Assembly (NCBI RefSeq): GCF_016746095.1
Contig: NZ_JAERTY010000012.1
Span: 105,439 to 169,438 of the forward strand
Length of the DNA stretch: 64,000 nucleotides
Origin: Sphingobacterium faecale
Lineage (GTDB): Bacteria > Bacteroidota > Bacteroidia > Sphingobacteriales > Sphingobacteriaceae
Reading direction: 5' to 3'
The notes beneath the pieces are model-generated. The model made no database searches. It was not told the origin of the DNA and saw nothing but the letters and a program-made list of their open reading frames with translations. Below, in pieces: positions 54,061 through 63,647 of this stretch. Positions within the stretch are counted from its first letter, which is position 1. The number at the start of each line of letters is the position of its first letter. Position numbers and translations under genes: made by a program.

Positions 54061-54993
54061 CTATATTTTTTTTCGAATTATCTCAGCTTGAATTTTTTGA
54101 TACATATCTTCAGATATCACAGTCCGGTATCTGGGTTGTTTTTCTACTTTTATATTACTCTTTACTTTATTCACTAACAGATCAAAAACTTCTAATCTGT
54201 TATTTTTTTCCTCGTCTTCTGCTTTAACAGTTAGAACATCAAATAATTCCGCTTTTGTAGGTTTTTTTACTAAATTCCTGATAGTGTTAAAAATAGACCT
54301 ATTAACTTCTGATGTATCGTCCATCTTTCTATAGTCAAACTTTAAACGTAGAGTTGCATAGTCACTATTAAATTGATCAATTGCGGCCTTAGCGGCGCTA
54401 TATAATCCATTATCAACGTTCTTTACAGCTTCTATATTGTCTTTATGAATCTTAACAACAAATTCACTAGTTCTGTTTATTCTATTAAGGTATTTTGATA
54501 ATTCATTTTTTATAATTGGTACATAATCGACACTTTTAATGGCTTTCTTCGTTATTCCAATATTCTGTATGTAGAGAGAGAAGTCATTTATTTTAGCACC
54601 GAATTGATTATACTCTATAGCAATTTTCTTTTCTTTCTTTGAGTAGTCTAAAATAAAATGAGTAGTTTCAACGAGACCTTCTTCTTCTAAAGCATCGATA
54701 CCTCGAGCTTTATCGGTTTTAGTATTCATAATTTCGGGTAATAAGTCTGTTCTAACACACCTAAGTTTGCCAAATATTTGTCTATCCTTAGGGACAAATT
54801 TAATGTCTTGTATGAATATTGATTTTTCTCCAAATCGTTGATATCTAATATCAGCTTTAGTTTTTGATAGAGATACTATAATTTCGAATATTTCTCTGAA
54901 GCTGTCACCATCTTTTGGTTTGAAATTGTCAGTGAATTTAAAGTTTAAAAGATAATAATGTATTGTTTTGTCTACGTGAGCTATTTTTTCCAT
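54061..54993 (-). CDS. Soluble protein of unknown family, paired with a membrane protein
   Basis: 310 aa. SFREIFEIIVSLSKTKADIR, then YQRFGEKSIFIQDIKFVPKD, FILDYSKKEKKIAIEYNQFG and IGITKKAIKSVDYVPIIKNE, then a C-terminal ADDYR-like end. No catalytic motif that I recognise. The overall size and alpha/beta texture are like DUF4868 (KwaB) and other defence proteins, but I see no decisive motif. Translation of the membrane partner follows immediately. A two-gene defence module is likely; the identity is open. Confidence 0.6.
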   Translation of the reverse strand: MEKIAHVDKTIHYYLLNFKFTDNFKPKDGDSFREIFEIIVSLSKTKADIRYQRFGEKSIFIQDIKFVPKDRQIFGKLRCVRTDLLPEIMNTKTDKARGIDALEEEGLVETTHFILDYSKKEKKIAIEYNQFGAKINDFSLYIQNIGITKKAIKSVDYVPIIKNELSKYLNRINRTSEFVVKIHKDNIEAVKNVDNGLYSAAKAAIDQFNSDYATLRLKFDYRKMDDTSEVNRSIFNTIRNLVKKPTKAELFDVLTVKAEDEEKNNRLEVFDLLVNKVKSNIKVEKQPRYRTVISEDMYQKIQAEIIRKKI

Positions 54994-55491
54994 AATTAAT
55001 AATTGGCTAGTTTGAGTATATTAGTTAAAATCATTTAATTTAGAGATTTTATAAACTCTTGCATACAAGCAAACTTGTTGGTTCGAGATTTCTTGTAAAA
55101 TAACAAATAAAATCTATTTTACAATTTTAAGTTGTAACTTCTGCTAAAATGTACTTTCTATTAGAATGAAAATATGGGAAGCCGAAGTGTTGTCTAGTTT
55201 ATATCTATTGACTAGAGAAGGAGTGAAGGAATACTAGATGTTGCACTTTAAGCAATTCAGAATATTAATTTTTATTCTGCAGTATTTTAAGTCTATAAGA
55301 GCAATATTTATAATAAGAATCTGAGCTCTCAGGATGTATGATTGGTTAAACATCGCCTTGCAGACGCAAGGACGATGTTATATATATTGTTTTGTCGTTC
55401 TAATTATAGACTTATAGTAATACCATAAATATACTAATATTAGCTCCCCAAAACAATGAGAGCGCTTTTGTGGGGATGTTGATTTTAAAAC
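54994..55491. other. Intergenic stretch with a strong hairpin
   Basis: About 500 bases without a gene. The only structured element is the hairpin at 55349-55379 (see the separate entry). The rest is AT-rich and includes the promoter region of the two-gene module on the minus strand. Confidence 0.4.
55349..55379. terminator. Long hairpin, possible terminator for the Abi_C operon side
   Basis: AACATCGCCTTGC (55349-55361) pairs with GCAAGG-A-CGATGTT (55366-55379) with one bulged A and a loop AGAC. It is the only GC-rich structured element in the gap 54994-55491. It has no T run; function is uncertain. Confidence 0.5.
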
Positions 55492-56430
55492 TTACTCCTC
55501 TAATTCAGCTTTTCCGTTTAAATTCAATATGAAAAGTGAAATATCAGCAACCATGGCTATAAATAGTCTTGCATAAATCGGATCTAATCCTTTAAAATCA
55601 TCATCTTTACCATGCCCTGAGCCGTAAGAATTTCGTAATTCGCTAATACCTTGTACGATAGAAGCTATGCCCCCTAGTATCTGTCTAATTGAGCGTTCAG
55701 CATTCTCTGGATTTGCTACTGTTTTTGGTTTAACATCTAAAGATGTAATAGTATTTTTGATTAACTGAGATAAAGTCCAGTCTTTGTTTGTCATAACATT
55801 TTTCTGCTTTAAAACGGATTTACATACGGTCTCAAGAAGCTCTTTACCGGTGCCTATGGCGATATCAGTAGCTTGATCAACGTTTTGATTCATTAAATCA
55901 ATTTTCTGTTTAACGTAGTCGGAATCTAAATAACGTTTAATTTCAAGAGATTTAGTTGTCTGACCAGATTGTAATTCAGCTAGTATTGCTCTAGAGTATT
56001 TAGGAGCTCCATTCTGAAGTTCGATTTCTTGTTGAAATCCAATCCCTATGCTTTTTAAGGATTTGTTGTATATATCTATTAATTGTTTTGCTGTTCCATC
56101 ATTGTCTCGCATAGCAGGATTAACTGTCAAATCTAAGAATTTCAAATAAACTTCGTCAGCACAGTGCGTTAAATTCAACCTTTCATCTGTGAAAACCCAG
56201 CCTTTATCCCAATCTCCAGGGTTCATGTCTGCATGTTGATAAATATCCTTGTATGCGTTATTATATTCAGGTCTATAATCTGTAGAGGGCATTTCTTTTA
56301 AATCAAACAGTCTGTTTAAAAAATCTGAATGCCTGACTTTTCCATTGTAAATCAGGTTTTTAGCGATAATTTCATCCGCTATTTCATTTCTTATTTCTTG
56401 AGTAATTCTGTTTTTTATAGATTTTGGCAT
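55492..56430 (-). CDS. Abortive-infection protein with C-terminal Abi_C domain
   Basis: 312 aa. The C-terminal 130 residues (LLETVCKSVLKQ ... IASIVQGISELRNSYGSGHG) match the abortive infection C-terminus domain, including the LRNxxGxGHG box. The N-terminal 180 residues are helical with no recognised domain. Known members block phage through suicide of the host; the effector site is unknown. Separate transcription unit with 270 bases upstream. Confidence 0.8.
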   Translation of the reverse strand: MPKSIKNRITQEIRNEIADEIIAKNLIYNGKVRHSDFLNRLFDLKEMPSTDYRPEYNNAYKDIYQHADMNPGDWDKGWVFTDERLNLTHCADEVYLKFLDLTVNPAMRDNDGTAKQLIDIYNKSLKSIGIGFQQEIELQNGAPKYSRAILAELQSGQTTKSLEIKRYLDSDYVKQKIDLMNQNVDQATDIAIGTGKELLETVCKSVLKQKNVMTNKDWTLSQLIKNTITSLDVKPKTVANPENAERSIRQILGGIASIVQGISELRNSYGSGHGKDDDFKGLDPIYARLFIAMVADISLFILNLNGKAELEE

Positions 56431-56700
56431 TTTTTATATTGATTTAAAAATTGATGTAAACAAACACTAGGCTAAATAGTATATGATTTTATTTTGACAA
56501 TATGTATAGTGTTTTCACATGCAATAATTTTGTAACAGCGAGTTTTATTTCGTTCACCATGTTGTGAGTTAAGTGCGATATGAAAAATTAGTTAAAGCCT
56601 TAATTAAGAGTATGAACCTATGCGTTTCAATTTGGTGTCAAATTGAATGCAGACAAATTGTCTATATTCTCTTTAATTAAGATAAGTGCTATTATAGATA

Positions 56701-57540
56701 CTACATTTCTGCCTCAACAAATATAGGTTTCCAATTTTCTGGGAATTCTTTTTCCTTCCAAATTTCATGAAATCTTTTTGGAGACAAAATTCCTGCCTTT
56801 ACATAGAATACAGCATAGAATATTTTGTAGGTTGGATTATTATCATATCCCTTGACATCAATGAGTATTTCATCCATTGTATTTGTCAACCTCTTTAATG
56901 ATCGAGCAAATTTATATTCAATTGCAACATTTAAGCTCGGAATTAAAACATCAGGTACATAATGTTTGGCGGTTTTAATAAATGATATGTCAGGAGAATG
57001 AGTATTGGGAAAAGTAGCTTGTACGATAAATTTTATGCCATTATATACCTCTGTTTCCTTCTTCGGTTTAATTCCTAGTTCTTTTACTATAAATGCAGTA
57101 CTTTCTAATATGTTTTCGAGATAATGAAGACCGCTTCTTTTAAGAATTTTCTCATTGTTACCGTCGAATGCAGGGAATGCTAATAAGTATCTCCATAGCT
57201 TATTAATAAATTCGCTGTATATTTCACCACTTTCTTCATGGTAACTAGAAGAAAGCAAATTGCTTTTATTTATCAGGTAGAACTTTAGATCATTTGCGAA
57301 ATCACTATAATAATTTTGCATTTTCTTACTTTCAATATATGCTGAAGATATAATATAAACAGATTGAGCTAATGTGCAGAATTCATCTTCTAATTGTTCG
57401 GTTCTAATGTCAAATTCATAGTCTATTTCTCGTTTACTAGTTACTTCCTCTCTTATTTGAATATCCAAATAGATTGTCTGCATTTCTGCGATAATGCTTT
57501 TAATTTTTTGCTCTTGGTAGGTTGAAACATCTAAGGACAT
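56701..57540 (-). CDS. PD-(D/E)XK nuclease-like protein
   Basis: 279 aa. Nuclease core PDVLIPSLNVAIEYKF: Asp197, Glu208, Lys210, spaced as in PD-(D/E)XK enzymes. The helical N-terminus (residues 1-170) has coiled-coil-like charge patterns. Next to an AbiH gene on the same strand with 24 bases between stop and start, so the pair is probably an operon. Substrate unknown. Confidence 0.7.
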   Translation of the reverse strand: MSLDVSTYQEQKIKSIIAEMQTIYLDIQIREEVTSKREIDYEFDIRTEQLEDEFCTLAQSVYIISSAYIESKKMQNYYSDFANDLKFYLINKSNLLSSSYHEESGEIYSEFINKLWRYLLAFPAFDGNNEKILKRSGLHYLENILESTAFIVKELGIKPKKETEVYNGIKFIVQATFPNTHSPDISFIKTAKHYVPDVLIPSLNVAIEYKFARSLKRLTNTMDEILIDVKGYDNNPTYKIFYAVFYVKAGILSPKRFHEIWKEKEFPENWKPIFVEAEM

Positions 57541-57564
57541 AATTATTTTTTTTGTGACAGCAAT

Positions 57565-58557
57565 TTAGTTTTTACTTATAGCAGATTGAAACATTGAGGT
57601 ATTAAGACCAACAAAAATATTATCTTTAACCCTTTCAATATCACCACCATTAAGTTTAGTTTTTTTCAAAAAGTAATCAACCATTGCTCTTTTGGTTCTA
57701 TTGTTTTTGTAAGCGATCCTTGGTGAAATAACCTCTTCACCTCTTGTGAAAATTATAACAGGGATTGGTTCTCGTTTGAGTTTTTCTCCGATTAATTCCC
57801 ACCACATATTATCAGTATCCCCTAAAGAAGATCCAAAAATTATTATCATGTTAGCTTCTTTAATTTTTGCAACAACCTGATCGTCAATAGTATGTCCTTG
57901 TCCGCTATTGCATCTTTGTTTTACAATGGCTTCAAGTATATCAACATTCTGATGAAATTTTTGATTTTTAAGCTGTGATACGTCATTTACCCCTAAAACC
58001 ATTCTGTCGTCGACATAACCGTGTATATGATCAATTCCTCGCAACTCTACATGGACATTACTTGCGATATGATTTCCAATTTTAGTTACCGTGGTACCGC
58101 CAATAATTCCTTCAATTATTCTAGTGTAATTGAATGTAACTATATCAACAGCCCAACTATGATGCACATATCTCAACTTATAATCTGCAATTTTCTTTGA
58201 CTCTGCTGGAGTTAAAAACACTTCTGCCTTAACCAGATCTTCGAATAGTTTTTCTTTATTGGCTCTCGAGAAATCAAAGTTGTTTTCTTCGTTCTTCAAG
58301 TACTCCGCTAATTGCTCTCCGATATCCTCAAATGCTTCGTCAAAATCATCTGTGTTCTTAAAGTTCTCTGTATATTGCCCCAAAGCTAATTCTAAATCTG
58401 ACCAATGGCTGAAATTGTCAGCGATATTAGTTTTCAGAATTTTTACTCCCTCTTTAGAAGATTCAATAGATTTATAGTAACTGTAAAAGTCTCTATAGCT
58501 GGTTTTCAACCCCAAATTTAAGTCAAAACCGTTTCCCAGTATATGTAATATTTTCAC
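57565..58557 (-). CDS. Second AbiH-family abortive-infection protein
   Basis: 330 aa. Begins MKILHILGNGFDLNLGLKTS and YRDFYSYY, then WAVDIVTFNYTRIIEGIIGG, IDHIHGYVDDRMVLGVNDVS and IIIFGSSLGDTDNMWWELIG, which are AbiH-family landmarks. It differs strongly from the AbiH at 35750, so it is not a recent duplicate. It shares an operon with the nuclease-like gene downstream; such a pair could be an effector-regulator unit. Confidence 0.88.
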   Translation of the reverse strand: MKILHILGNGFDLNLGLKTSYRDFYSYYKSIESSKEGVKILKTNIADNFSHWSDLELALGQYTENFKNTDDFDEAFEDIGEQLAEYLKNEENNFDFSRANKEKLFEDLVKAEVFLTPAESKKIADYKLRYVHHSWAVDIVTFNYTRIIEGIIGGTTVTKIGNHIASNVHVELRGIDHIHGYVDDRMVLGVNDVSQLKNQKFHQNVDILEAIVKQRCNSGQGHTIDDQVVAKIKEANMIIIFGSSLGDTDNMWWELIGEKLKREPIPVIIFTRGEEVISPRIAYKNNRTKRAMVDYFLKKTKLNGGDIERVKDNIFVGLNTSMFQSAISKN

Positions 58558-58737
58558 TAAAAATTATTCTTGATTTGGTATTAATAGCAGGGGGAAAACG
58601 AGAAGTCAATAAAGTATTGTAATTTATCCTTAACAGGAACATGCTCTAGCCCCTTTTATTATTCACTAAAATATGAAAAAAGTTTATGTCTTAACGAATT
58701 TATTCTTCCAAAATTTCTAACTAACAATATTTATTCG

Positions 58738-60711
58738 TTATACAAATGGATGCTCATTTTTAACACATAATATATCTATACCCATGTGCGTGATTTGATC
58801 TTTGAAGAGTTCAAAATTTGATGTTTTGGGTCCCCAGTATACTTCTCGTAAATATGATCTATCTTCATCATGAAATGGTAGATAATCAACATACATTCTG
58901 GTATTATCCTGTGTCACTTTTATATGGGGATTTTTCTGAAGGGGTTCAACTTGAATAATTCTACATTCCTGTTCTTCTCTAAAGTCATAATGCTTAACTA
59001 AATAGCGGAGATGTATTAACAGTTTAGGTATTATTTGAAAAAATTCATTTCGCTGATCATCATTTTTGGCAATTTTATTATACAAAATTGAAATTTCATC
59101 GCTCAAATCGCTTAGTGATTTTTCAACTTTAACTCTTAATTCATTAATAAAATTTATATAATCGGAAACTTTATTATCTAAAGCGTCTCTTTCCAATCCA
59201 TAGTTGTCCAGATCGCGATAAAAAACACAAGCTTCTTTGTGCCCTAAAGAAATTACTCGCCTAGATATTGGGTCGATATAGATACACCGAAACAATGGTT
59301 GTTTCATTTTTGAGAATCCGGTTGACTTAGGACTCATCAATCCTTTATTTAAATCTGCATTATCAGCAAAGTAATCAAAAGACAAAAATAGGCTAACTCC
59401 CGTTCCTTCTATGTTGTTGTTTTTTCCATAAAGTCGAAACTGATTCAAACTGTCAGGGTTAAAAGTAAAGCTACCAACAAATGCTTGATGAACATTAGGA
59501 GAATAAAGCCCTGTAAAACCGAAGAAATCTAAAATAGAATTTCCTTCTTTCGGATCGTTTGCTGTTGTCACCGAGTTTAATCTGAATGACGAATTTTGAA
59601 AAACTAATGCATTAGCTGTTTCTTGTGTTGTGTAGTGTGCAAAATGAAGTTCATTTGGATCAGAAGTACCTAATAATGCTACTATTTCCAATGACATCCT
59701 ATAGATATTAAAATAATGTTCTTCTGGGACTAAACATTCTCGTACGGTGTCAGTAAAGAAAACATCCATACTTATCATCCCAAGAATTACCTGATACCTT
59801 TCCTCTCTCGATAAAACCGGTTCTGGCATTGAAGGACCCAATGCAATCATAGCATCCACGACAGATAGATTTCCTTTAAAGAAATAGGTGCCGACATTTT
59901 GTAAGTTGCCATAGGATTTCTGTCCTGATTTGATTAAATGAATCAATATTTCTCCTTTATTCACCCATAATTTAGGGATATTCGGATTGGCAGATACTGC
60001 TTGTTCTATATAATTCCATGCTAACAGTTGCTCGCTTTTGTTATGGTATAATATGGCGAGGTTATTAAAAGCGTGAGCATTATTAGGATCTAGTGAAATA
60101 GCCTTTTCTAATGGTGCTTTCGCTTCGCAGTTATTTCCATCAGATAAGTATGCATATCCTATATTGCTATAATACATGCTATTTGCACTATTAACCTTTA
60201 TTAAAGTATTAAAGGTCTCAATAGCCAACTCATACTTTTTATCAATTATTAAGAGTAAACCCTTAGTATTAAGAGCGCTTTCATTAATACTATTTATGCT
60301 TAACGCTTTTTGAGCATATAGAATCGCCTCGTCATATTTTTCGATTATATAATAGAAATAAGCTAGCTGAGCAAAAGAAAGCTCTGTTCCTTCGAGTTTT
60401 TCTGTTTGGCTAAAACACTTCTGGGCTTCTTCATTTTGATTATTCAGAAGATAATAGGTCCCCATAAAACCCCAGCTTTCACCTTTACTATCATCAATTT
60501 TTAGCGACTTTTCTATGTGTAGTTTTGCCTCTGGAAGTAGATTAAGTTTCATCAAGCACGAGCTTTTGAAGTTTAAAACTTCCCAATTATTACTATTTAT
60601 TTCTAATTCTTTCTCTAAAAGGCTTAATGATTCTTCAAATCTTCCGACTTTAAAAAGACTTTCCGCTTCTTTAATCCATGAACTTTGAGGCTTTTCTTTA
60701 GTTTTATTCAT
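58738..60711 (-). CDS. TPR protein with C-terminal DUF2971-like domain
   Basis: 657 aa. At least seven TPR units between residues 15 and 260 (SLFKVGRFEESLSLLEKEL; AILYAQKALSINSINESALN; AKAPLEKAISLDPNNAHAFN). The C-terminal part has FAHYTTQETANALVFQNSSF and SVTTANDPKEGN, the HYT...NDPxE pattern of DUF2971, a domain frequent in abortive-infection and toxin proteins. TPRs probably sense a partner and the C-terminal domain acts. Single gene with 180 and 140 bases of flanking DNA. Confidence 0.75.
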   Translation of the reverse strand: MNKTKEKPQSSWIKEAESLFKVGRFEESLSLLEKELEINSNNWEVLNFKSSCLMKLNLLPEAKLHIEKSLKIDDSKGESWGFMGTYYLLNNQNEEAQKCFSQTEKLEGTELSFAQLAYFYYIIEKYDEAILYAQKALSINSINESALNTKGLLLIIDKKYELAIETFNTLIKVNSANSMYYSNIGYAYLSDGNNCEAKAPLEKAISLDPNNAHAFNNLAILYHNKSEQLLAWNYIEQAVSANPNIPKLWVNKGEILIHLIKSGQKSYGNLQNVGTYFFKGNLSVVDAMIALGPSMPEPVLSREERYQVILGMISMDVFFTDTVRECLVPEEHYFNIYRMSLEIVALLGTSDPNELHFAHYTTQETANALVFQNSSFRLNSVTTANDPKEGNSILDFFGFTGLYSPNVHQAFVGSFTFNPDSLNQFRLYGKNNNIEGTGVSLFLSFDYFADNADLNKGLMSPKSTGFSKMKQPLFRCIYIDPISRRVISLGHKEACVFYRDLDNYGLERDALDNKVSDYINFINELRVKVEKSLSDLSDEISILYNKIAKNDDQRNEFFQIIPKLLIHLRYLVKHYDFREEQECRIIQVEPLQKNPHIKVTQDNTRMYVDYLPFHDEDRSYLREVYWGPKTSNFELFKDQITHMGIDILCVKNEHPFV

Positions 60712-60853
60712 ACAGGTGTTAACGTATAATCATTTGGTTATTGATATCTAGGATGGGGATGTAATTTCATTTTAGGCTTACAAGAACTTTTATGTTGATT
60801 TCAGAATATAGATGTAAACTCTTAAATACCTTTTAATTTTATTGTCAGACTTA

Positions 60854-61927
60854 TTACTCATCTTCTTCCTCCTTCTTGGTTCCTCTTTTCAGCTTAATTA
60901 TTGACAGTTTGTTATCTTTCCTATGTTTCCGGTCTTCTTTGCTTTCTATGAATGAGCAGTTTTCAAGAAAGTCGACGTGGGGAGATTTGATATCGACTTC
61001 TATTGTCAATGGCGACTTTTTATCTAGATCCATGACGTAATCGAGCAATCTCGCTGCCATACGCATTTCTCTAAAGTCAGGATGCACTGCTATGTTCACC
61101 AGCTCTCGGTCGTTCAGCTCGATAAAGCCTAGTAAACCGCGTACTGCATGCGTAATTTTGTATCGGAGAGTGACAGTGGAGCTACTAGCCATTTCAAGTA
61201 GTACTTCTGGAAGTTCTGATACTTCATCTAATGGCGAGATATGGAATAATTCGGAGTAGGAGTATCTTGAGTCATCTATATTCCGTTGGAGCAATGTCTC
61301 GATTCCCGCCTGTCGTCTACACAGTTTTTTAATAGAGACACCTAGATCTTCAGCTGTGAATGGTTTATCAAAGTACTCACGGAGATGGATAAGAATGAAT
61401 AGGGAAGTCTTGGGTGTAAAAAAGAACCCCTCGCTGATCAAAAACTTTAAATAATGAGTCAGCGGTTTATTTTCAACTTTCCGTTCACCCGTAACCACCT
61501 TCTTTTTCCATTCTAGGTATTCAGGTTCTACGGCTATCTTATGTTCAGCACCATTTTTATCTTCCGTACGATCTTCATAATTAACCGTAAAACGGTATAT
61601 AGTCGTTTTTTTATTATGGTTGGCAGCACTATTAAGCTTTACTTTTTCATAGGAACCTACATGTGAAGGAGGCATAACCTCCGTAAAAGAAGATTGGAAT
61701 ATCGGGACAAAAAGCGTCCACAGGTCTTGTTTAAATTTCTTCTTGTTCGTGGGGTCTAATATTTCGAAAAGATAACCATCAGCTTTCCCCATTAGAAATG
61801 AGACGTCCTCATCTGACAGAATTGAATCTTGTAAAAGATGGTACACGTTGCGAAGCACCTCGAAATCACTTCGAAGCATGATAACAAGCGGACTTCTTAC
61901 TCTGGTATTTTTTTTGACGTTCCCCAA
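60854..61927 (-). CDS. Protein with C-terminal GNAT-like domain
   Basis: 357 aa. The last 110 residues show a GNAT pattern: LVNIAVHPDFREMRMAARLL, then DYVMDLDKKSPLTIEVD and CSFIESKEDRKHR; the first 200 residues are unrecognised. GNAT proteins transfer acetyl or aminoacyl groups, and several are toxins that act on tRNA. The HTH gene lies 60 bases away on the same strand, upstream, so the pair may be toxin and antitoxin or a regulated operon. Confidence 0.6.
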   Translation of the reverse strand: MGNVKKNTRVRSPLVIMLRSDFEVLRNVYHLLQDSILSDEDVSFLMGKADGYLFEILDPTNKKKFKQDLWTLFVPIFQSSFTEVMPPSHVGSYEKVKLNSAANHNKKTTIYRFTVNYEDRTEDKNGAEHKIAVEPEYLEWKKKVVTGERKVENKPLTHYLKFLISEGFFFTPKTSLFILIHLREYFDKPFTAEDLGVSIKKLCRRQAGIETLLQRNIDDSRYSYSELFHISPLDEVSELPEVLLEMASSSTVTLRYKITHAVRGLLGFIELNDRELVNIAVHPDFREMRMAARLLDYVMDLDKKSPLTIEVDIKSPHVDFLENCSFIESKEDRKHRKDNKLSIIKLKRGTKKEEEDE

Positions 61928-61987
61928 TTTAGATTAATAAAGCTCTAAAATAAGGTTTTATCTGATTGGAGACAACAATGCTTGTGA

Positions 61988-62464
61988 TTAGGAAAAGTAT
62001 TTGCCGTCGCGAAGGCTTAATTTATTAGCTTTTTCAGCTATTTTTAAGGCCTGTTCGATTATCAAAGCATTAGGTTTCCCTTGTTCAAACAGATATATCG
62101 CAGTGTCATCCGTACTCTTTCCATCGATAAAACAACCCGCATCTATCATTCCATTTATCACTAACGTGCAATCATCTATATTAGATAGACTGATAATTTC
62201 TTTGACAACTCTACTGCCGTCATCTTCCAGCAAGTCTTCATCAGGAGGGTAATATAGTCGTATATCATCATTCAATTCATTTGCGATTGATGATAGAATA
62301 TGATGCGGATATTGTGATTTTATCACCATACTTTCAAATCCTGAAATTAAATTAGGATCACTACTGACAGATGCTGATAGGTCTCTTGCTGAGCGACCTT
62401 TAACCAGTCTACGTAGCTTAACCATGTTGATTGTGAATATTGCTGAAGTTGTTAATTTAACCAT
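61988..62464 (-). CDS. HTH (XRE-like) regulator
   Basis: About 158 aa. KLRRLVKGRSARDLSASVSS, then DPNLISGFESMVIKSQYPHH and ILSSIANEL read as an XRE-type helix-turn-helix in the N-terminal third; the C-terminal two thirds (VVKEIISLSNIDDCTLVING) may bind a partner. Three in-frame Met codons (62491, 62464, 62425) are possible; 62464 leaves a natural length before the HTH. Likely autoregulator for itself and the GNAT-like gene downstream. Confidence 0.6.
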   Translation of the reverse strand: MVKLTTSAIFTINMVKLRRLVKGRSARDLSASVSSDPNLISGFESMVIKSQYPHHILSSIANELNDDIRLYYPPDEDLLEDDGSRVVKEIISLSNIDDCTLVINGMIDAGCFIDGKSTDDTAIYLFEQGKPNALIIEQALKIAEKANKLSLRDGKYFS

Positions 62465-63085
62465 AATCGCAATAAAGAATATTCGATGCAAATTATGGTG
62501 ATTAGAAAAAGTTGGAATTTTGTATTTTTTGTTTTAAGTTTGTGTTGTAATTAGCTGATTAACTATTTGTATTTCTGCTAATAAATTGGCGAATGACGCT
62601 GCATCTTGTTTAGAAAACGTAGGAAATTTTCAGGAGAAACAAGGTCAGGAGTCTAAGCCCCATTCTCTTATCTTTGTGAGGAGAGATGGGCGCTTGCTCT
62701 TGTTCTTTTCTCCGGGCTTCCTACGGCCTTCTGAAGGAATGAGGTAAGTCCCATCTCTTTTCAGATAGCCTTCTTCTTATATAGATACTGTTGTTCATTG
62801 ATGCCTTAACCAAGATGAACAATGAGAAAAAAACAAATTAGAACGAAGCTTAAGAGGCCTCCTTAATACCCAAGGAATAGAAGTCATTATTGATGACTTA
62901 GATCGTTGTATTTGCCAATTATTAAACCGACAAAACCCAATTGTAAGCGAACAGGCATTTCCTCGATTTCATTCAGTTAATTTTTTATTTAAACAGTGTG
63001 AGTTAACATCGTATGGAGTGAGATTTCTCCACTTCGGTCGAAATGACGGAATGTTTAGTTAGGTCACAAAAAATGAATCCAAAAA
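62465..63085. other. Gene-poor stretch with one duplicated segment
   Basis: Contains a 5' inverted-looking CTCTTATCTT/AAGAT region around 62660-62780 without a clear hairpin, and a segment at 62849-63005 that is repeated at 63333-63482 (CCTCCTTAAT(A/T)CC then GAAGTCATT(A/G)TTGATGACTT, later GTTAATTTTTTATTTAAACA). The repeat is the 3' end of the gene at 63086 plus its downstream DNA. Confidence 0.5.
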
Positions 63086-63304
63086 ATGAAGAAAGAAGAT
63101 TTTAGAGACCTAATCATTGGAGATACTAAGGAAGAGCACTTGCAAGAGATCAATGAATGGATTGAGAATACTGAAACAGAGTTCGTGCGTATAGCCGAGG
63201 CTATTAATTGGCCTGTTGAGAAAATTAGAGGCTGTTACACTCTGTTTGGTTTCAGATTAGGTTTAGGGACGGAGCATGAAGGTGTCAAGAATAAAGAGCA
63301 ATGA
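63086..63304 (+). CDS. Small protein of unknown function, reading frame continues past its TGA
   Basis: 72 aa to the TGA at 63302-63304: MKKEDFRDLIIGDTKEEHLQ then EINEWIENTETEFVRIAEAI. The same frame continues for 35 more codons, KKEQKERLESLLNSKGVEVI then VDDFMSRVPIIKR, to a TAA at 63410-63412, and this continuation is the segment duplicated at 62849. So the gene may have been about 108 codons with TGA as a nonsense change. Family unknown. Confidence 0.5.
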   Translation: MKKEDFRDLIIGDTKEEHLQEINEWIENTETEFVRIAEAINWPVEKIRGCYTLFGFRLGLGTEHEGVKNKEQ

Positions 63305-63332
63305 GGAGAAAAGAAAGAACAAAAAGAAAGAT

Positions 63333-63482
63333 TAGAATCCCTCCTTAATTCCAAAGGAGTAGAAGTCATTGTTGATGACTTTATGAGTCGAGTGCCAATT
63401 ATAAAACGCTAAATTCCTATATAAACCAATCTTGCACTAAACGACTTTATCAGTTAATTTTTTATTTAAACAGTGTGGGCTA
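63333..63482. repeat. Duplicated 3' segment (copy at 62849-63005)
   Basis: Direct repeat, similar but not identical; it includes the extended C-terminal codons of the small gene and a conserved downstream block. After it, 63483-63647 contains a low-complexity stretch like TTAGGTCACA shared with 63060, and nothing else. Confidence 0.55.
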
Positions 63483-63647
63483 GTTAAGGACTGTATAGTC
63501 TTTAGACCCGTTCGACTCCTCTGCGTTCCGCTCAGGGTGACGGGGTAAAGTTAGGTCACACCCAATGAACTTAAAATGAGAGAATTTTTTAGGGGTAGGA
63601 GAGAACTGCCCTTTGGGCAGAGCTATGTCCAATCCATAAAACAAAAA

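Noticed and set aside
53560..54993. Calling the pair Kiwa
   Set aside because: Gene order is reversed, the membrane protein is short and no DUF4868 motif was recognised. Only a layout similarity remains.
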